The translations under genes were made by a program, and so were the position numbers. The notes under the pieces are model-generated. The model was given only the letters and a program-made list of their open reading frames with translations, had not been told where the DNA came from and did not search any database. 53,245 nt of DNA, from NCBI RefSeq assembly GCF_001677335.1, contig NZ_LZYB01000007.1, forward strand, positions 1-53,245, in the 5' to 3' direction. Origin of the DNA: Erythrobacter dokdonensis DSW-74 (GTDB lineage Bacteria > Pseudomonadota > Alphaproteobacteria > Sphingomonadales > Sphingomonadaceae). Position 1 is the stretch's first letter, and each line of letters opens with the position of its first letter. Shown here one piece after another: positions 8,283-17,605 of the stretch.

Positions 8283-9442
8283 ACCGGCGCGACGCCCTGA
8301 TTGCCCGCGTGACGCAGGGCTATCGCGAGGCTTTCGGCGCCGAGCCGGAGGCGCTGTTCGCCGCGCCGGGGCGGGTCAACCTGATCGGCGAGCATGTCGA
8401 TTATAATGACGGGCTGGTGCTCCCCTGTGCAATCGACCGCGAGACTATCGTCGCGATTGGCGCGGGCGGGGGCGGACTGATCGAGGCGGTGGCGCTCGAC
8501 ATGGGCGCGGGCGCGCGCGATGCCTTCGATCCGGCGGCGCCCATCGCGCGCGGGCCGGACGACTGGCACAACAACCTGCGCGGGGTGGCGCATTTCCTCG
8601 GAGAGTATGGGCATCCGGTCTGCCCGGCGCGGATTGCGGTCGCGGGGGATGTGCCGATCGGGGCGGGGCTGTCCTCCTCGGCATCCTTCGGGGTCGCGCT
8701 GGCACTGGCGCTGTCGGAATATTCGGGGCACGCCCTCGCGCCCGACCGGCTGGCGCTGATCGCGCAGGCCGCGGAGAATGATTTCGTCGGCTGTGCCTGC
8801 GGGATCATGGACCAGATGGCCTCGGCGGCAAGCACGGCGGGGGCGGCGCTGCTGCTGGATTGCCGCACGCTCGCAACGCGCAGCGTTCCGGTCCATCCGG
8901 GCCTTGCCATTACCGTGATCGATTCCGGGATCCGCCGCCAGCTGACGGAAAGCGCGTTCAACGAGCGCCGCGACGAGTGTGAGGCGGCAGCGCGGCATTT
9001 CGGCGTCGCGGCACTGCGCGATCTTGATCCGGCAATGCTGGAGGCGGGGCGCGGCGGGCTGGACAGCGTGCTTTATGCCCGCGCGCGTCACGTCGTGTCC
9101 GAGATCGCCCGGGTCGAGCCGGTCGCCGCTGCGCTTGCCAGCGGGGATAGCGCCGCTCTGGCGCGGTTGCTTGCCCAAGGGCATCGCTCGCTGGCGCAGG
9201 ATTTCGCAGTCTCGCTGCCCGCGCTCGACCGGCTGGCGGAGCTGGTGCAGGCGCCGCTGGGCGATGCGGGCGGCGTGCGGCTGACCGGGGCAGGTTTCGG
9301 CGGCTGTCTGGTGACGGTCAGCGACGCGGCTGCTGGGGAGGCGATCGCCGGCGCGGTTTCGTGCTATAATCGTGAAGCGGCGATTCCGGCGCGGTTCGAG
9401 GTCTTCAAGCCCGGAGCAGGGGCGGTGCGGATACCGCTTTAG
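8279..9442 (+). CDS. galK: Galactokinase
   Basis: GHMP-family kinase phosphorylating alpha-D-galactose at C1 with ATP, the first committed Leloir step. 387 residues, the usual length. The signature GRVNLIGEHVDYN occurs near residue 37, the ATP loop PIGAGLSSSAS near residue 126 and the third GHMP motif VRLTGAGFGGC near residue 335. It is the last gene of the symporter-galT-galK unit with a 4-bp overlap to galT. The stop codon's last base begins a perfect 11-bp inverted repeat. Confidence 0.96.
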   Translation: MNRRDALIARVTQGYREAFGAEPEALFAAPGRVNLIGEHVDYNDGLVLPCAIDRETIVAIGAGGGGLIEAVALDMGAGARDAFDPAAPIARGPDDWHNNLRGVAHFLGEYGHPVCPARIAVAGDVPIGAGLSSSASFGVALALALSEYSGHALAPDRLALIAQAAENDFVGCACGIMDQMASAASTAGAALLLDCRTLATRSVPVHPGLAITVIDSGIRRQLTESAFNERRDECEAAARHFGVAALRDLDPAMLEAGRGGLDSVLYARARHVVSEIARVEPVAAALASGDSAALARLLAQGHRSLAQDFAVSLPALDRLAELVQAPLGDAGGVRLTGAGFGGCLVTVSDAAAGEAIAGAVSCYNREAAIPARFEVFKPGAGAVRIPL

Positions 9443-9483
9443 ACGCTGGCAGGATCCTGTGCAAAACCGAGGCTGCCAGCGTC
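9442..9483 (+). terminator. Perfect 11-bp hairpin after galK (terminator-like, no U tract)
   Basis: GACGCTGGCAG at 9442-9452 and CTGCCAGCGTC at 9473-9483 are exact reverse complements with a 20-nt loop. It starts in the galK stop codon and ends 12 bp before the sahR promoter. No run of T follows, so it is either a U-less or factor-assisted terminator or an mRNA 3' stabiliser. It cleanly separates the galactose and methionine units. Confidence 0.5.
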
Positions 9484-9494
9484 CACAGAACCGA

Positions 9495-9522
9495 TTTACA
9501 GATATAAAAATATCTTTATATG
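9495..9522 (+). promoter_or_regulatory. sahR promoter with palindromic operator in the spacer
   Basis: TTTACA (9495-9500) and TATATG (9517-9522) are spaced by 16 bp and resemble -35/-10 boxes. Between and over them lie two overlapping inverted repeats: AGATAT-N4-ATATCT (9500-9515) and ATATAAA-N6-TTTATAT (9502-9521). ArsR-family repressors bind such AT-rich palindromes, and SahR is known to repress its own SAM-cycle operon. Transcription should begin only a few bases before the ATG at 9532, giving an essentially leaderless mRNA, which fits the absence of a Shine-Dalgarno. Confidence 0.65.
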
Positions 9523-9531
9523 TTCTCGGCA

Positions 9532-10515
9532 ATGGTGATCGAGGACATCTTCAAGGCACTCGCCGATCCGACCCGGCTGCGCATCGCGCGGCTGCTTTCG
9601 GCGATGGAGCTGGCGGTGGGCGAGCTTGCTCAGGTGCTCGGGCAGAGCCAGCCGCGCGTCTCGCGCCATGTCGGCATCCTGTGCGATGCCGGCCTTGCCG
9701 AGCGCCGCCGCGAGGGCAGCTGGGTGTTCCTGCGCCAGAGCGAGGCTGGTGGCCCGGTAGTCGACGCGATCCAGCAATTGCTCGCCGTTGCCGAGACAGC
9801 CGAACCCGGTTTCGCCGCGCTGTGCGAGGCCGACCGGCGCAAGCTTGCCGCGATCCGCGATGCGCGCGAAAGCGCCGCCGAAGCCTATTTCGCCCGTCAC
9901 GCTGGCGAATGGGACGAACTCCGCGCGCTCCACAGCCCTGATGACGAGGTCGAACGCCGCCTTGCCGAGGCGCTGGCCGATCACCCGCTTGGCGATGTGC
10001 TCGATATCGGCACCGGGACCGGGCGCATGGCCGAACTTTTCGCGCCGCATGCCGCGCGGATTGTCGCGCTCGACAAGAACCTGGAGATGCTGCGCGTCGC
10101 CCGCGCGAAGCTGCAGCATCTGCCGACGGCGCAGATCGAACTGGTGCAGGGCGATTTTTCCGACCTGCCCTTTGCTGATGCGAGCTTCGATACGGTGGTG
10201 CTGCACCAGGTGCTGCACTTTGCCCCTGATCCCGCTCCGGCGCTGGCCGAGGCCGCGCGCGTGCTGCGCACCGGCGGGCGCATCGCGATCGTCGATTTTG
10301 CCAGCCATGATCACGAGGAGCTGCGCACCCGCCACCAGCACGCCCGCCTCGGTTTCGGCGACCGCCAGATGGCCGAGTTGCTGCGTGCGGCCGGCCTTTC
10401 CGCCAGCCCTCCGATCGCGCTTGCGGGCGGTGCGCTGGTGGTCAAGATCTGGCTCGGCAAGCGCTGTGCCGCAGCCCCTTCCCCCAAGTCACCTGATCTG
10501 GAAGCCGCCCGATGA
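9532..10515 (+). CDS. sahR: SahR-type ArsR-family repressor fused to a SAM-methyltransferase-like sensor domain
   Basis: 327 residues. The N-terminal ArsR winged helix (about 1-85) includes ALADPTRLRIARLL and the recognition region QSQPRVSRHVGIL. The second half is a class I methyltransferase fold with VLDIGTGTGRMAE (motif I) and ALDKNLEML (motif II). SahR, described in Proteobacteria, has this architecture: the methylase-like domain binds S-adenosylhomocysteine and relieves repression of SAM-cycle genes. The neighbours metF and metH are core members of its regulon, which supports the call. I chose ATG 9532, since the ATG at 9520 lies within the operator palindrome. The TGA overlaps the metF ATG by 4 bp. 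A catalytically active methyltransferase cannot be excluded from sequence. Confidence 0.78.
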   Translation: MVIEDIFKALADPTRLRIARLLSAMELAVGELAQVLGQSQPRVSRHVGILCDAGLAERRREGSWVFLRQSEAGGPVVDAIQQLLAVAETAEPGFAALCEADRRKLAAIRDARESAAEAYFARHAGEWDELRALHSPDDEVERRLAEALADHPLGDVLDIGTGTGRMAELFAPHAARIVALDKNLEMLRVARAKLQHLPTAQIELVQGDFSDLPFADASFDTVVLHQVLHFAPDPAPALAEAARVLRTGGRIAIVDFASHDHEELRTRHQHARLGFGDRQMAELLRAAGLSASPPIALAGGALVVKIWLGKRCAAAPSPKSPDLEAAR

Positions 10516-11441
10516 CCCCGACGCTCGACCAGCTCCACGAATATCGCACCGCCACCGATACGCCGCTGTTTTCCGGCCTGCCGGGCGATGTCGCGGTGAG
10601 TTTCGAGTTCTTCCCTCCCAAGAGCGAGAAGATGGAAACGCAATTGTGGGACGCGGTCACCCAGTTGCGCCCGCTCGGCCCGAGCTTCGTTTCGGTCACC
10701 TATGGCGCGGGCGGATCGACCCGCGAACGCACCCATGCAACGGTCGCGCGGATCATTTCCGAAGGCAAGCTGCCCGCCGCCGCCCACCTGACCTGCGTTG
10801 CCGCGAGCAAGGCGGACATCCGCGAGGTGGCCGAACAATATTGGGAAGCGGGCGTGCGGCATATCGTCGCGCTGCGCGGCGATGCGGGCGAGCCGGGCGC
10901 GCCCTTCACCCCTCATCCTGAAGGTTATGCCAGCGCGGCGGAACTGGTCGCGGGACTGAGGGACATCGCCGATTTCGAGATTTCGGTCGCAGCCTATCCC
11001 GAAACCCACCCCGACGCCGCCTCGCCGCAGTCGGACATCGACAATTTGAAGCGCAAGCTCGATGCTGGCGCGACCCGCGCGATCAGCCAGTTCTTCTTCT
11101 CGGCCGATACCTTTTTCCGCTTCCGCGATGCCTGCGCTGCGGCCGGGATCGATGCACCGATCCTGCCCGGCATCCTGCCGGTCACCAATGTCGCACAGGC
11201 AAGGAAGTTCGCCAGCGCCTGCGGGGCGGCGATCCCGGCATGGATGGACGGGTTGTTCGAAGGCCTCGATGCCATGCCCGCCGCGCGCCAGCTGGTCGCG
11301 GCAACCGTTGCTGCCGAACTGTGCCGCCGGCTTTATGCGGGCGGGGTGCGCGATTTCCACTTCTATACCCTGAACCGCCCCGAACTCGCCTATGCGATCT
11401 GCCACCTGCTCGGGAAGCGGCCCACAGGAGAAGCCGCATGA
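10512..11441 (+). CDS. metF: 5,10-methylenetetrahydrofolate reductase
   Basis: 309-residue FAD-dependent TIM-barrel enzyme reducing methylene-THF to methyl-THF, the methyl donor for methionine synthase. Diagnostic segments are VSFEFFPPKSEKM, SVTYGAGGSTRERT (near residue 60), the HLTCVAASKADI region and QFFFSADTFFRF. Length matches bacterial MetF. It overlaps sahR upstream and metH downstream by ATGA at both ends, so the operon is translationally coupled. Its product is the substrate of the enzyme encoded by the next two genes. Confidence 0.96.
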   Translation: MTPTLDQLHEYRTATDTPLFSGLPGDVAVSFEFFPPKSEKMETQLWDAVTQLRPLGPSFVSVTYGAGGSTRERTHATVARIISEGKLPAAAHLTCVAASKADIREVAEQYWEAGVRHIVALRGDAGEPGAPFTPHPEGYASAAELVAGLRDIADFEISVAAYPETHPDAASPQSDIDNLKRKLDAGATRAISQFFFSADTFFRFRDACAAAGIDAPILPGILPVTNVAQARKFASACGAAIPAWMDGLFEGLDAMPAARQLVAATVAAELCRRLYAGGVRDFHFYTLNRPELAYAICHLLGKRPTGEAA

Positions 11442-12481
11442 GCGCCCGCCAGCAACTCCTCGCCGAGGCCGCCGAGCGCGTGCTGATCTTCGACGGCGCG
11501 TTCGGGACGCAGATCCAGAACCGCAAGCTGTCCGAGGCGGATTACGCCGAGGCGCTGGACCTGCCCGCCGACCAGAAGGGCAATAATGACATCCTCGCCC
11601 TGACCCGCCCCGACGTGATCGCCGACATCACCCGCGCCTATTTCGAGGCTGGATCGGACATCGTTTCGACCAACACCTTCTCGGCCAACCGCATCAGCCA
11701 AGCCGATTACAAGGCCGAACATCTGGTGCGCGAGATCAACCTCGCCTCCGGCCGGATCGCGCGCGAGCTGGCGGATGAATATGCCGCCAAGGACGGCAAG
11801 CCGCGCTTCGTGGCGGGCGCGATCGGGCCGACCAACAAGACGCTCTCCTTGAGCCCCGATGTCGAAGACCCGGGCTATCGCGAGATCGATTTCGACTATC
11901 TTGTGGACGTCTATCACGAACAGGCGGCGGCCCTCGTCGAGGGGGGTGTGGACTTCATCCTGATCGAGACGGTGTTCGACACATTGAACGCCAAGGCCGG
12001 GGTGATGGCGGTCAAGCGGCTGGAGCGCGAGCTGGGCCGCGAGGTTCCGGTGATGATCTCGATGACCCTCACCGACCTGTCGGGCCGCAACCTCTCCGGT
12101 CACACCGTGGAGGCGTTCTGGTATGCGGTGCGCCACGCCAAGCCCGTTACCATCGGCCTCAATTGCAGCTTTGGCGCAGAGCAATTGCGCCCGCACGTCA
12201 AGGTGCTCTCGCAGATCGCCGACACGCTGCTTATGATCTACCCCAATGCAGGGCTTCCGAACGAGCTCGGCGAATATGACGAGATGCCTGACACGACCGC
12301 CGGACTGGTCAAGGACTGGGCCGATCACGGGCAGGTCAATATCCTCGGCGGATGCTGCGGATCCAGCCCGGCACATATCGCCGCGATTGCCAAGGCGGTG
12401 GCGAACAGCGAGCCGCGTGTCATCCCGCACCCCGAGCCGGCGATGAAGCTGGCTGGGCTCGAAGCCTTCGTTGCGGCCTGA
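11438..12481 (+). CDS. metH: Methionine synthase, homocysteine-binding subunit (N-terminal MetH module)
   Basis: 347 residues corresponding to the first module of cobalamin-dependent MetH: a homocysteine S-methyltransferase TIM barrel. It starts with RVLIFDGAFGTQIQ. The zinc ligands are Cys243 (GLNCSFG) and the Cys306-Cys307 pair (GGCCGSSP). It ends right after this domain, where E. coli MetH continues into the folate domain. The rest is encoded by the next gene, so MetH is split into two polypeptides here, as in several alphaproteobacterial lineages. ATG 11438 overlaps the metF stop; only 20 bp separate it from the next gene. Confidence 0.93.
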   Translation: MSARQQLLAEAAERVLIFDGAFGTQIQNRKLSEADYAEALDLPADQKGNNDILALTRPDVIADITRAYFEAGSDIVSTNTFSANRISQADYKAEHLVREINLASGRIARELADEYAAKDGKPRFVAGAIGPTNKTLSLSPDVEDPGYREIDFDYLVDVYHEQAAALVEGGVDFILIETVFDTLNAKAGVMAVKRLERELGREVPVMISMTLTDLSGRNLSGHTVEAFWYAVRHAKPVTIGLNCSFGAEQLRPHVKVLSQIADTLLMIYPNAGLPNELGEYDEMPDTTAGLVKDWADHGQVNILGGCCGSSPAHIAAIAKAVANSEPRVIPHPEPAMKLAGLEAFVAA

Positions 12482-12501
12482 TGACCTTCGAGAGAACGTA
12501 A

Positions 12502-15129
12502 GTGACCCAACCCTCTTCCTCCCGCTTTATCAATATCGGCGAGCGCACCAACGTCACCGGCAGCGCAGCTTTCAAGAAGCTGATCATGGCGGGCGATTAT
12601 GCCGCCGCGGTCGAAGTCGCGCGCCAGCAGGTCGAAAACGGCGCGCAGGTGATCGATGTCAACATGGACGAAGGCCTGCTCGATGCGGTCCATGCGATGA
12701 CCACCTTCTTGAAGCTGATCGCCGCCGAGCCGGACATTGCCCGCGTGCCGGTGATGATCGATAGCTCCAAATGGGAGGTGATCGAGGCGGGGCTCAAATG
12801 CGTTTCGGGCAAGCCGATCGTCAATTCGATCAGCATGAAGGAGGGCGAGGAAGCCTTCCTCGCGCAGGCGCGCAAGTGCATGGATTATGGCGCTGCCGTG
12901 GTCGTGATGGCCTTCGACGAGACGGGTCAGGCCGATACGAAGGCGCGCAAGGTCGAAATCTGCAAGCGCGCCTACGACCTGCTCGTGCGCGATGGCTTCC
13001 CCCCCGAGGATATCATCTTCGATCCGAACATCTTCGCGGTGGCGACAGGGATCGAGGAGCACAATAATTACGGGGTCGACTTCATCGAGGCGGTGCGCGA
13101 ACTCCGGCAAATCTGTCCCCACGCGCATTACTCGGGCGGTCTGTCGAATCTCTCGTTCAGCTTCCGCGGGAATGAACCCGTGCGCCGCGCGATGCATTCG
13201 GTGTTCCTGTATCACGCGATCCCCGCCGGTCTCGACATGGCGATCGTCAATGCCGGGCAACTGGACGTCTACGACCAGATCGACCCGGCGCTGCGCGAGG
13301 CCTGCGAGGATGTGATCCTCAACCGCGATGCGGACGCCACCGAGCGCCTCATCGCGCTGGCGGAAAGCTTCAAGGGCAAGGACGCAAAGGCCGAGAAGGA
13401 GGCCGAGGAATGGCGCGGGTGGCCGGTGACCAAGCGGCTCGAACACGCGCTGGTCAAGGGCATCGACGCGCATATCGTCGAGGACACCGAGGAAGCGCGC
13501 CAGTCTGCGCAGGATCGCGGGGGGCGACCGATCGAGGTGATCGAAGGCCCCTTGATGGACGGCATGAACGTGGTCGGCGACCTGTTCGGTAGCGGCAAGA
13601 TGTTCCTGCCCCAGGTGGTGAAGTCGGCGCGCGTCATGAAGAAGGCGGTCGCCCACCTCATCCCCTTCATCGAGGCCGAAAAGGACCTGCTTCCCGAAGA
13701 AGACCGCAAGGCCAAGGGCAAGATCATCATGGCGACGGTCAAGGGCGATGTGCACGACATCGGCAAGAACATTGTCGGCGTCGTGCTACAGTGCAACGGC
13801 TATGACGTGATCGATCTGGGCGTGATGGTGCCGTGGCCGACAATCCTTGCCGCGGCCAATGACAACAAGGCCGACATGATCGGCCTGTCGGGCCTTATCA
13901 CCCCGTCTTTGGACGAGATGGTAACGGTGGCCGAGGAAATGCAGCGCGCCGGCATGACGATGCCGCTGCTGATCGGCGGGGCGACCACCTCCAAGGTGCA
14001 TACCGCATTGAAGATCGACCCGGCTTACGATGGTCCGGTGATCCACGTGCTCGATGCGAGCCGCGCGGTGGGGGTCGCCTCGAAGTTGCTGTCAGACACC
14101 CAGCGCGACGATTACGTTGCCGAAGTTGCCGATGAATACACCCATGTCCGCGATGCGCGCGCGGGCAAATCGGCTTCGGTGCTGCTGCCGCTGGAAGAGG
14201 CGCGGGCGAATTTCTACGACGCCTTCCTGTCGGACAAGCCCGCCCCGCCCGAACAGCCCGGCGTGCATGTCTTCCCCGACTGGGATCTCGCGCATCTCAG
14301 GCAGTTCATCGACTGGACCCCGTTCTTCCGCGCGTGGGAGCTGCACGGAAATTACCCCGCGATCCTGACCGACGAAGTGGTGGGCGAGACGGCGACCCAG
14401 CTGTTCGCCGATGCCAATGCGATGCTCGACCGGATCATTGCCGAGAAGTGGCTGACCGCGCGCGGAGTCGCCGGCCTGTGGCCCTGCGCACGCGACGGGG
14501 ATGATGTGACGATCCACCTCGCCGACACCGAGGAGCATGTTCGCCTTCCCTTCCTGCGCCAGCAGGTCAAGAAGAGCCGCGACCGGGCCAATATGTGCCT
14601 TGCCGACTTCATCGACCCGGATGGCGACTGGATCGGCGGCTTCGCGGTCGGCATCCACGGGATCGAGCCGCACATCGCCAGTTTCCAGGCCGACAAGGAC
14701 GATTATTCCGACATCCTGCTGAAGGCGCTGGCGGATCGTTTCGCCGAAGCCTTCGCCGAGGCGCTCCACCAGCACGTGCGCACCACGCTGTGGGGCTATG
14801 CGCCGAACGAACAACTCACCAACGAGGCGCTGATCAAGGAGGAGTATCGCGGTATCCGCCCCGCGCCGGGCTATCCCGCCTGCCCCGATCACTCGCTGAA
14901 GCCGATCCTGTTCGACCTGCTCGACGCGCCTGCCAATGCCGGGCTGACGCTGACCGAAAGCTTCGCCATGTGGCCGACGGCGGCGGTCAGCGGCTTCTAT
15001 TTCGGCCACCCGGAAAGCCAGTATTTCGGTGTGGCGCGCGTGGGCCGCGACCAGGTCGAGGACTATGCCGCGCGGCGCAGGGTCAGCATCGAGCAGGCCG
15101 AACGCTGGCTCAGGCCGAATCTCGATTGA
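12502..15129 (+). CDS. metH: Methionine synthase, folate/cobalamin/activation subunit (C-terminal MetH modules)
   Basis: 875 residues holding the remaining MetH modules: pterin-binding methyl-THF domain (about 1-290, starting [13 protein letters not shown]), the B12-binding cap and Rossmann domain with the axial-ligand motif DVHDIGKN (His418), and the C-terminal SAM-binding activation domain with the [12 protein letters not shown] segment. Together with the upstream 347-residue subunit it adds up to a full MetH. The start is GTG 12502; GAGAG lies 8-13 bases upstream, and no ATG gives a complete folate domain. Reactivation by reductive methylation should be intact because the activation domain is complete. 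It closes the sahR-metF-metH-metH unit. Confidence 0.95.
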   Translation: MTQPSSSRFINIGERTNVTGSAAFKKLIMAGDYAAAVEVARQQVENGAQVIDVNMDEGLLDAVHAMTTFLKLIAAEPDIARVPVMIDSSKWEVIEAGLKCVSGKPIVNSISMKEGEEAFLAQARKCMDYGAAVVVMAFDETGQADTKARKVEICKRAYDLLVRDGFPPEDIIFDPNIFAVATGIEEHNNYGVDFIEAVRELRQICPHAHYSGGLSNLSFSFRGNEPVRRAMHSVFLYHAIPAGLDMAIVNAGQLDVYDQIDPALREACEDVILNRDADATERLIALAESFKGKDAKAEKEAEEWRGWPVTKRLEHALVKGIDAHIVEDTEEARQSAQDRGGRPIEVIEGPLMDGMNVVGDLFGSGKMFLPQVVKSARVMKKAVAHLIPFIEAEKDLLPEEDRKAKGKIIMATVKGDVHDIGKNIVGVVLQCNGYDVIDLGVMVPWPTILAAANDNKADMIGLSGLITPSLDEMVTVAEEMQRAGMTMPLLIGGATTSKVHTALKIDPAYDGPVIHVLDASRAVGVASKLLSDTQRDDYVAEVADEYTHVRDARAGKSASVLLPLEEARANFYDAFLSDKPAPPEQPGVHVFPDWDLAHLRQFIDWTPFFRAWELHGNYPAILTDEVVGETATQLFADANAMLDRIIAEKWLTARGVAGLWPCARDGDDVTIHLADTEEHVRLPFLRQQVKKSRDRANMCLADFIDPDGDWIGGFAVGIHGIEPHIASFQADKDDYSDILLKALADRFAEAFAEALHQHVRTTLWGYAPNEQLTNEALIKEEYRGIRPAPGYPACPDHSLKPILFDLLDAPANAGLTLTESFAMWPTAAVSGFYFGHPESQYFGVARVGRDQVEDYAARRRVSIEQAERWLRPNLD

Positions 15130-15149
15130 TTGCGCGGGCGCGGGCGGCA

Positions 15150-16367
15150 ATGATGCAGGCCATGATCCGCCCGCTCATCGCCGCACTCGCGTCTCTCGCC
15201 GTCCCCGCCGCCGCGCAGGACACACCGCCGCCGCCCGCTTCGGTGGTTGTCGCCTTCGACCGCGAGAGCATCACCCCGCTGATCGCCGAGGGGATGCGCA
15301 ATTTCGATAGCCGCGAGCCGGTCGAGTTCAACGACCCGGTGCGGATCGCCTCGATTTCCAAGCTGATCATGGCGCTCGCCGCTCTGCGCCTGATGGACGA
15401 GGGCAAGCTCGATCTCGACCGCGATGTCTCGGACTATCTCGGGTGGAAGCTGCGCTCGCCCCATCACCCCGATGCGCCGGTCACGCTCGCGCACCTGCTG
15501 TCGCACCGTGCGGGTCTGTCGGATGCAGGCGGCTATTTCATCCCGCTGGGTGCCAGCCTCGAAGCGAAACTCGCCGACCCTGCGGCATGGCGCGACACCG
15601 GCCCGCCGGGCGCGGCTGCGTTCGAATATGCCAATCTTGGCTCGCCATTGGTCGCGACCGCGCTCGAAGCGGCGAGCGGCGAACGGTATGACAGGCTCGT
15701 GGAACGGCTGGTCTTTGCGCCGCTGGGGGTGAAGGCCTGCTTCAACTGGGTGGGCTGCGGCCCTGACCTGGAGGCGCGCGCCGTCACTCTCTATCGCCAT
15801 ACCGGCGAAGTCGCCGCCGACGCCCCGGACCGCCTGCCGCCCGCCTGCACCATCCCCGTGGCCGAGGGCGTGGAATGCAGCCTCGAAAACTATGTCCCCG
15901 GCACCAATGCCTCGATCTTCTCGCCGCAGGGCGGGGTGCGGATCGGGATGATGGACCTCGCGAAGATCGGGCAGGCGTTGTTTGATAATCGTGGCGCAGA
16001 GCATTTTCTGTCGGCAAACGCGCAGACGCTGTTCCTCCAGAGCATGGTCTCGGCGATCAACGAGAACCCGCCGTTCGGTTCCGAGGCAGGCTTTTGCGGC
16101 TATGCCCTCGCCTCTTACGTGCTGGTCGATGCGCCGCCCTGTCTCGATGATCTGTTCATGGATGGAGTCGAACGTTTCGGTCATGGCGGCGAGGCCTATG
16201 GGCTGCGCTCAGGCCTGTGGATTGCGCTGGGGCAGGGGACGAGTTTCGCCTATTTCACCACCGCCGTCCCTCCGCCGTCGGGCGAGGTCGAAACCGCCGC
16301 ATCCGACCCGCGCGAGACGGAACTGATGCAGCGCGCGTTGGCACTGGCGGGCGAGCGCGACGATTAG
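15150..16367 (+). CDS. Serine hydrolase, beta-lactamase/class C-like, exported
   Basis: 405 residues with an N-terminal signal peptide (IRPLIAALASLAVPAAAQ), so probably periplasmic. The class C beta-lactamase/DD-peptidase fold motifs are visible: Ser68-x-x-Lys71 in IASISK, Tyr-x-Asn in EYANLG, and HGG near residue 350 in the place of KTG. The sequence is that of the broad beta-lactamase-related family (esterases, peptidases) rather than a proven lactamase; the substrate is unknown. Three in-frame ATGs (15150, 15153, 15162) precede the signal peptide and no clear SD separates them. It lies 20 bp after metH and could be co-transcribed, but no functional link is obvious. Confidence 0.85.
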   Translation: MMQAMIRPLIAALASLAVPAAAQDTPPPPASVVVAFDRESITPLIAEGMRNFDSREPVEFNDPVRIASISKLIMALAALRLMDEGKLDLDRDVSDYLGWKLRSPHHPDAPVTLAHLLSHRAGLSDAGGYFIPLGASLEAKLADPAAWRDTGPPGAAAFEYANLGSPLVATALEAASGERYDRLVERLVFAPLGVKACFNWVGCGPDLEARAVTLYRHTGEVAADAPDRLPPACTIPVAEGVECSLENYVPGTNASIFSPQGGVRIGMMDLAKIGQALFDNRGAEHFLSANAQTLFLQSMVSAINENPPFGSEAGFCGYALASYVLVDAPPCLDDLFMDGVERFGHGGEAYGLRSGLWIALGQGTSFAYFTTAVPPPSGEVETAASDPRETELMQRALALAGERDD

Positions 16368-16370
16368 GTG

Positions 16371-17321
16371 ATGACCAATGGCACGCAGATGGCGGCAGGT
16401 TCGCGCACCCTGCCGCCCCACCGGATTGTCTGGATCGGCGGGCTGGTGCTGCTCGCCGCCTATATAGCGCTTTGGGCGCTGGTGCCTGCCAATCCGGAAC
16501 TGCTGACCAAGCTGTGGTTCCTCCCCGGCGTCGGCGTGATCGGCGCGATCATTGCCAATACTTCGGGCACGGGCGGGGGGGTGGTCTTCGTGCCGGTGTT
16601 CAACGCCTTGCGCGAACTGGGCATCATGAGCCTCTCGCCGCTCGCCGTGGTCGGCGTGTCGATGGGCATCCAGAGCTTCGGCATGACCATGGGTTCCTTG
16701 CGCTGGACTGATCGCCTGCTGCACCAGCCTGAGCCCGGCCCGCTCGAAGCGCGCGTGCGCCTGAACGACTTTGCCACCGTCGTGCTCGGCGTGCTGGCGC
16801 TGTCGCTCCCGGCGATGCTGGCGACCCAGCGGCTGACGACCTTCGACCAGGGCGCGGTGCTTTATGCCTACAAGGCTTTCTCGATCCTGCTGGGCTGCGC
16901 GCTGATCGCGGCGACCTGGACCGTCAACGCCGCGCGCCCCGAACGGGCCGAACTGTCGCGTGGTGATCTTTTCGTGCTGCTATTGCTGGCGATCCCCGGC
17001 GGTGTGCTGACCGCACTGTTCTCGGTCGGGATGGGCGAACTGGTCGCGCTTTACCTGTTCATCCGCCACTATCCGGTGCTGCTGTGCACCGGAGCGGCCT
17101 GCGTGATTTCCGCGCTGAGTTGCCTTGCGGGCGTGGTCTGGCATATCGAGGCCGGGACCATCGCCTGGGAAGTGGTTCTGCTTGCCGCGCCGACAGCCAT
17201 GCTGGGCGGTTTCCTTGCCCGGCCCATCGCCCTGTGGCTGGGGGCAAAGCGCCTCAAGACGCTCGATGGCGCGTGGATCGTGCTTTCGGCACTCTATTTG
17301 CTGTGGCTGAACACGAATTAG
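16371..17321 (+). CDS. TSUP-family permease (TauE/SafE-like)
   Basis: 316-residue inner-membrane protein with about 8 hydrophobic segments, of the TSUP family, whose members export sulfite, sulfoacetate or other small organic anions. The first half has the family repeat region GVIGAIIANTSGTGGG followed by FVPVF; the second half repeats the fold (LLLLAIPGGVLTALFSVGMGE). ATG 16371 follows immediately after the upstream stop; a GTG at 16368 is an alternative one codon earlier. It follows the serine hydrolase by 3 bp, so both probably share a transcript. The substrate is not deducible; adjacency to methionine and glycine genes is suggestive only. Confidence 0.82.
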   Translation: MTNGTQMAAGSRTLPPHRIVWIGGLVLLAAYIALWALVPANPELLTKLWFLPGVGVIGAIIANTSGTGGGVVFVPVFNALRELGIMSLSPLAVVGVSMGIQSFGMTMGSLRWTDRLLHQPEPGPLEARVRLNDFATVVLGVLALSLPAMLATQRLTTFDQGAVLYAYKAFSILLGCALIAATWTVNAARPERAELSRGDLFVLLLLAIPGGVLTALFSVGMGELVALYLFIRHYPVLLCTGAACVISALSCLAGVVWHIEAGTIAWEVVLLAAPTAMLGGFLARPIALWLGAKRLKTLDGAWIVLSALYLLWLNTN

Positions 17322-17404
17322 CGCTTTCGCCCGATTGACGCGATGCAGCATTTCGCGCAGGGCTAGGCCGTCTTCCGCGCGTGAAACGATTCTCGTGCGG
17401 GCAG

Positions 17405-17605
17405 ACGAGCGGGAGAGCCCGTCGTCCCTCACCGGACGCGGCGCCGAAGGAGCAACCGCCCCGGAAACTCTCAGGCCACCGGACCGCTCGGCTGCGTGAC
17501 ACTCTGGAAAGCGCCCGCGGCGTTCGTGCCGTGGGCCACCGAAGGGGAGGCAGGCCGTCCTTTGGCGCCCCTGCCGAAGCTCTCAGGTCACCCGACAGAG
17601 GGGGC
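17405..17605 (+). ncRNA. Tandem glycine riboswitch
   Basis: Two glycine aptamers in series control gcvT-gcvH-gcvPA-gcvPB. Aptamer 1 (about 17409-17488) has GGGAGAG, GCCGAAGGAGCAA and GGAAACTCTCAGGC. Aptamer 2 (about 17493-17605) has GACACTCTGGAAAG, CACCGAAGGGG and GAAGCTCTCAGGT followed by CACCCGACAGAGGGGG. These are the conserved core blocks of the class. gcvT starts 64 bp downstream. Glycine binding is expected to switch on expression of the cleavage system. A TTGACG at 17335-17340 upstream could be the -35 of its promoter. No obvious intrinsic terminator lies between it and gcvT, which hints at translational control. Confidence 0.93.
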
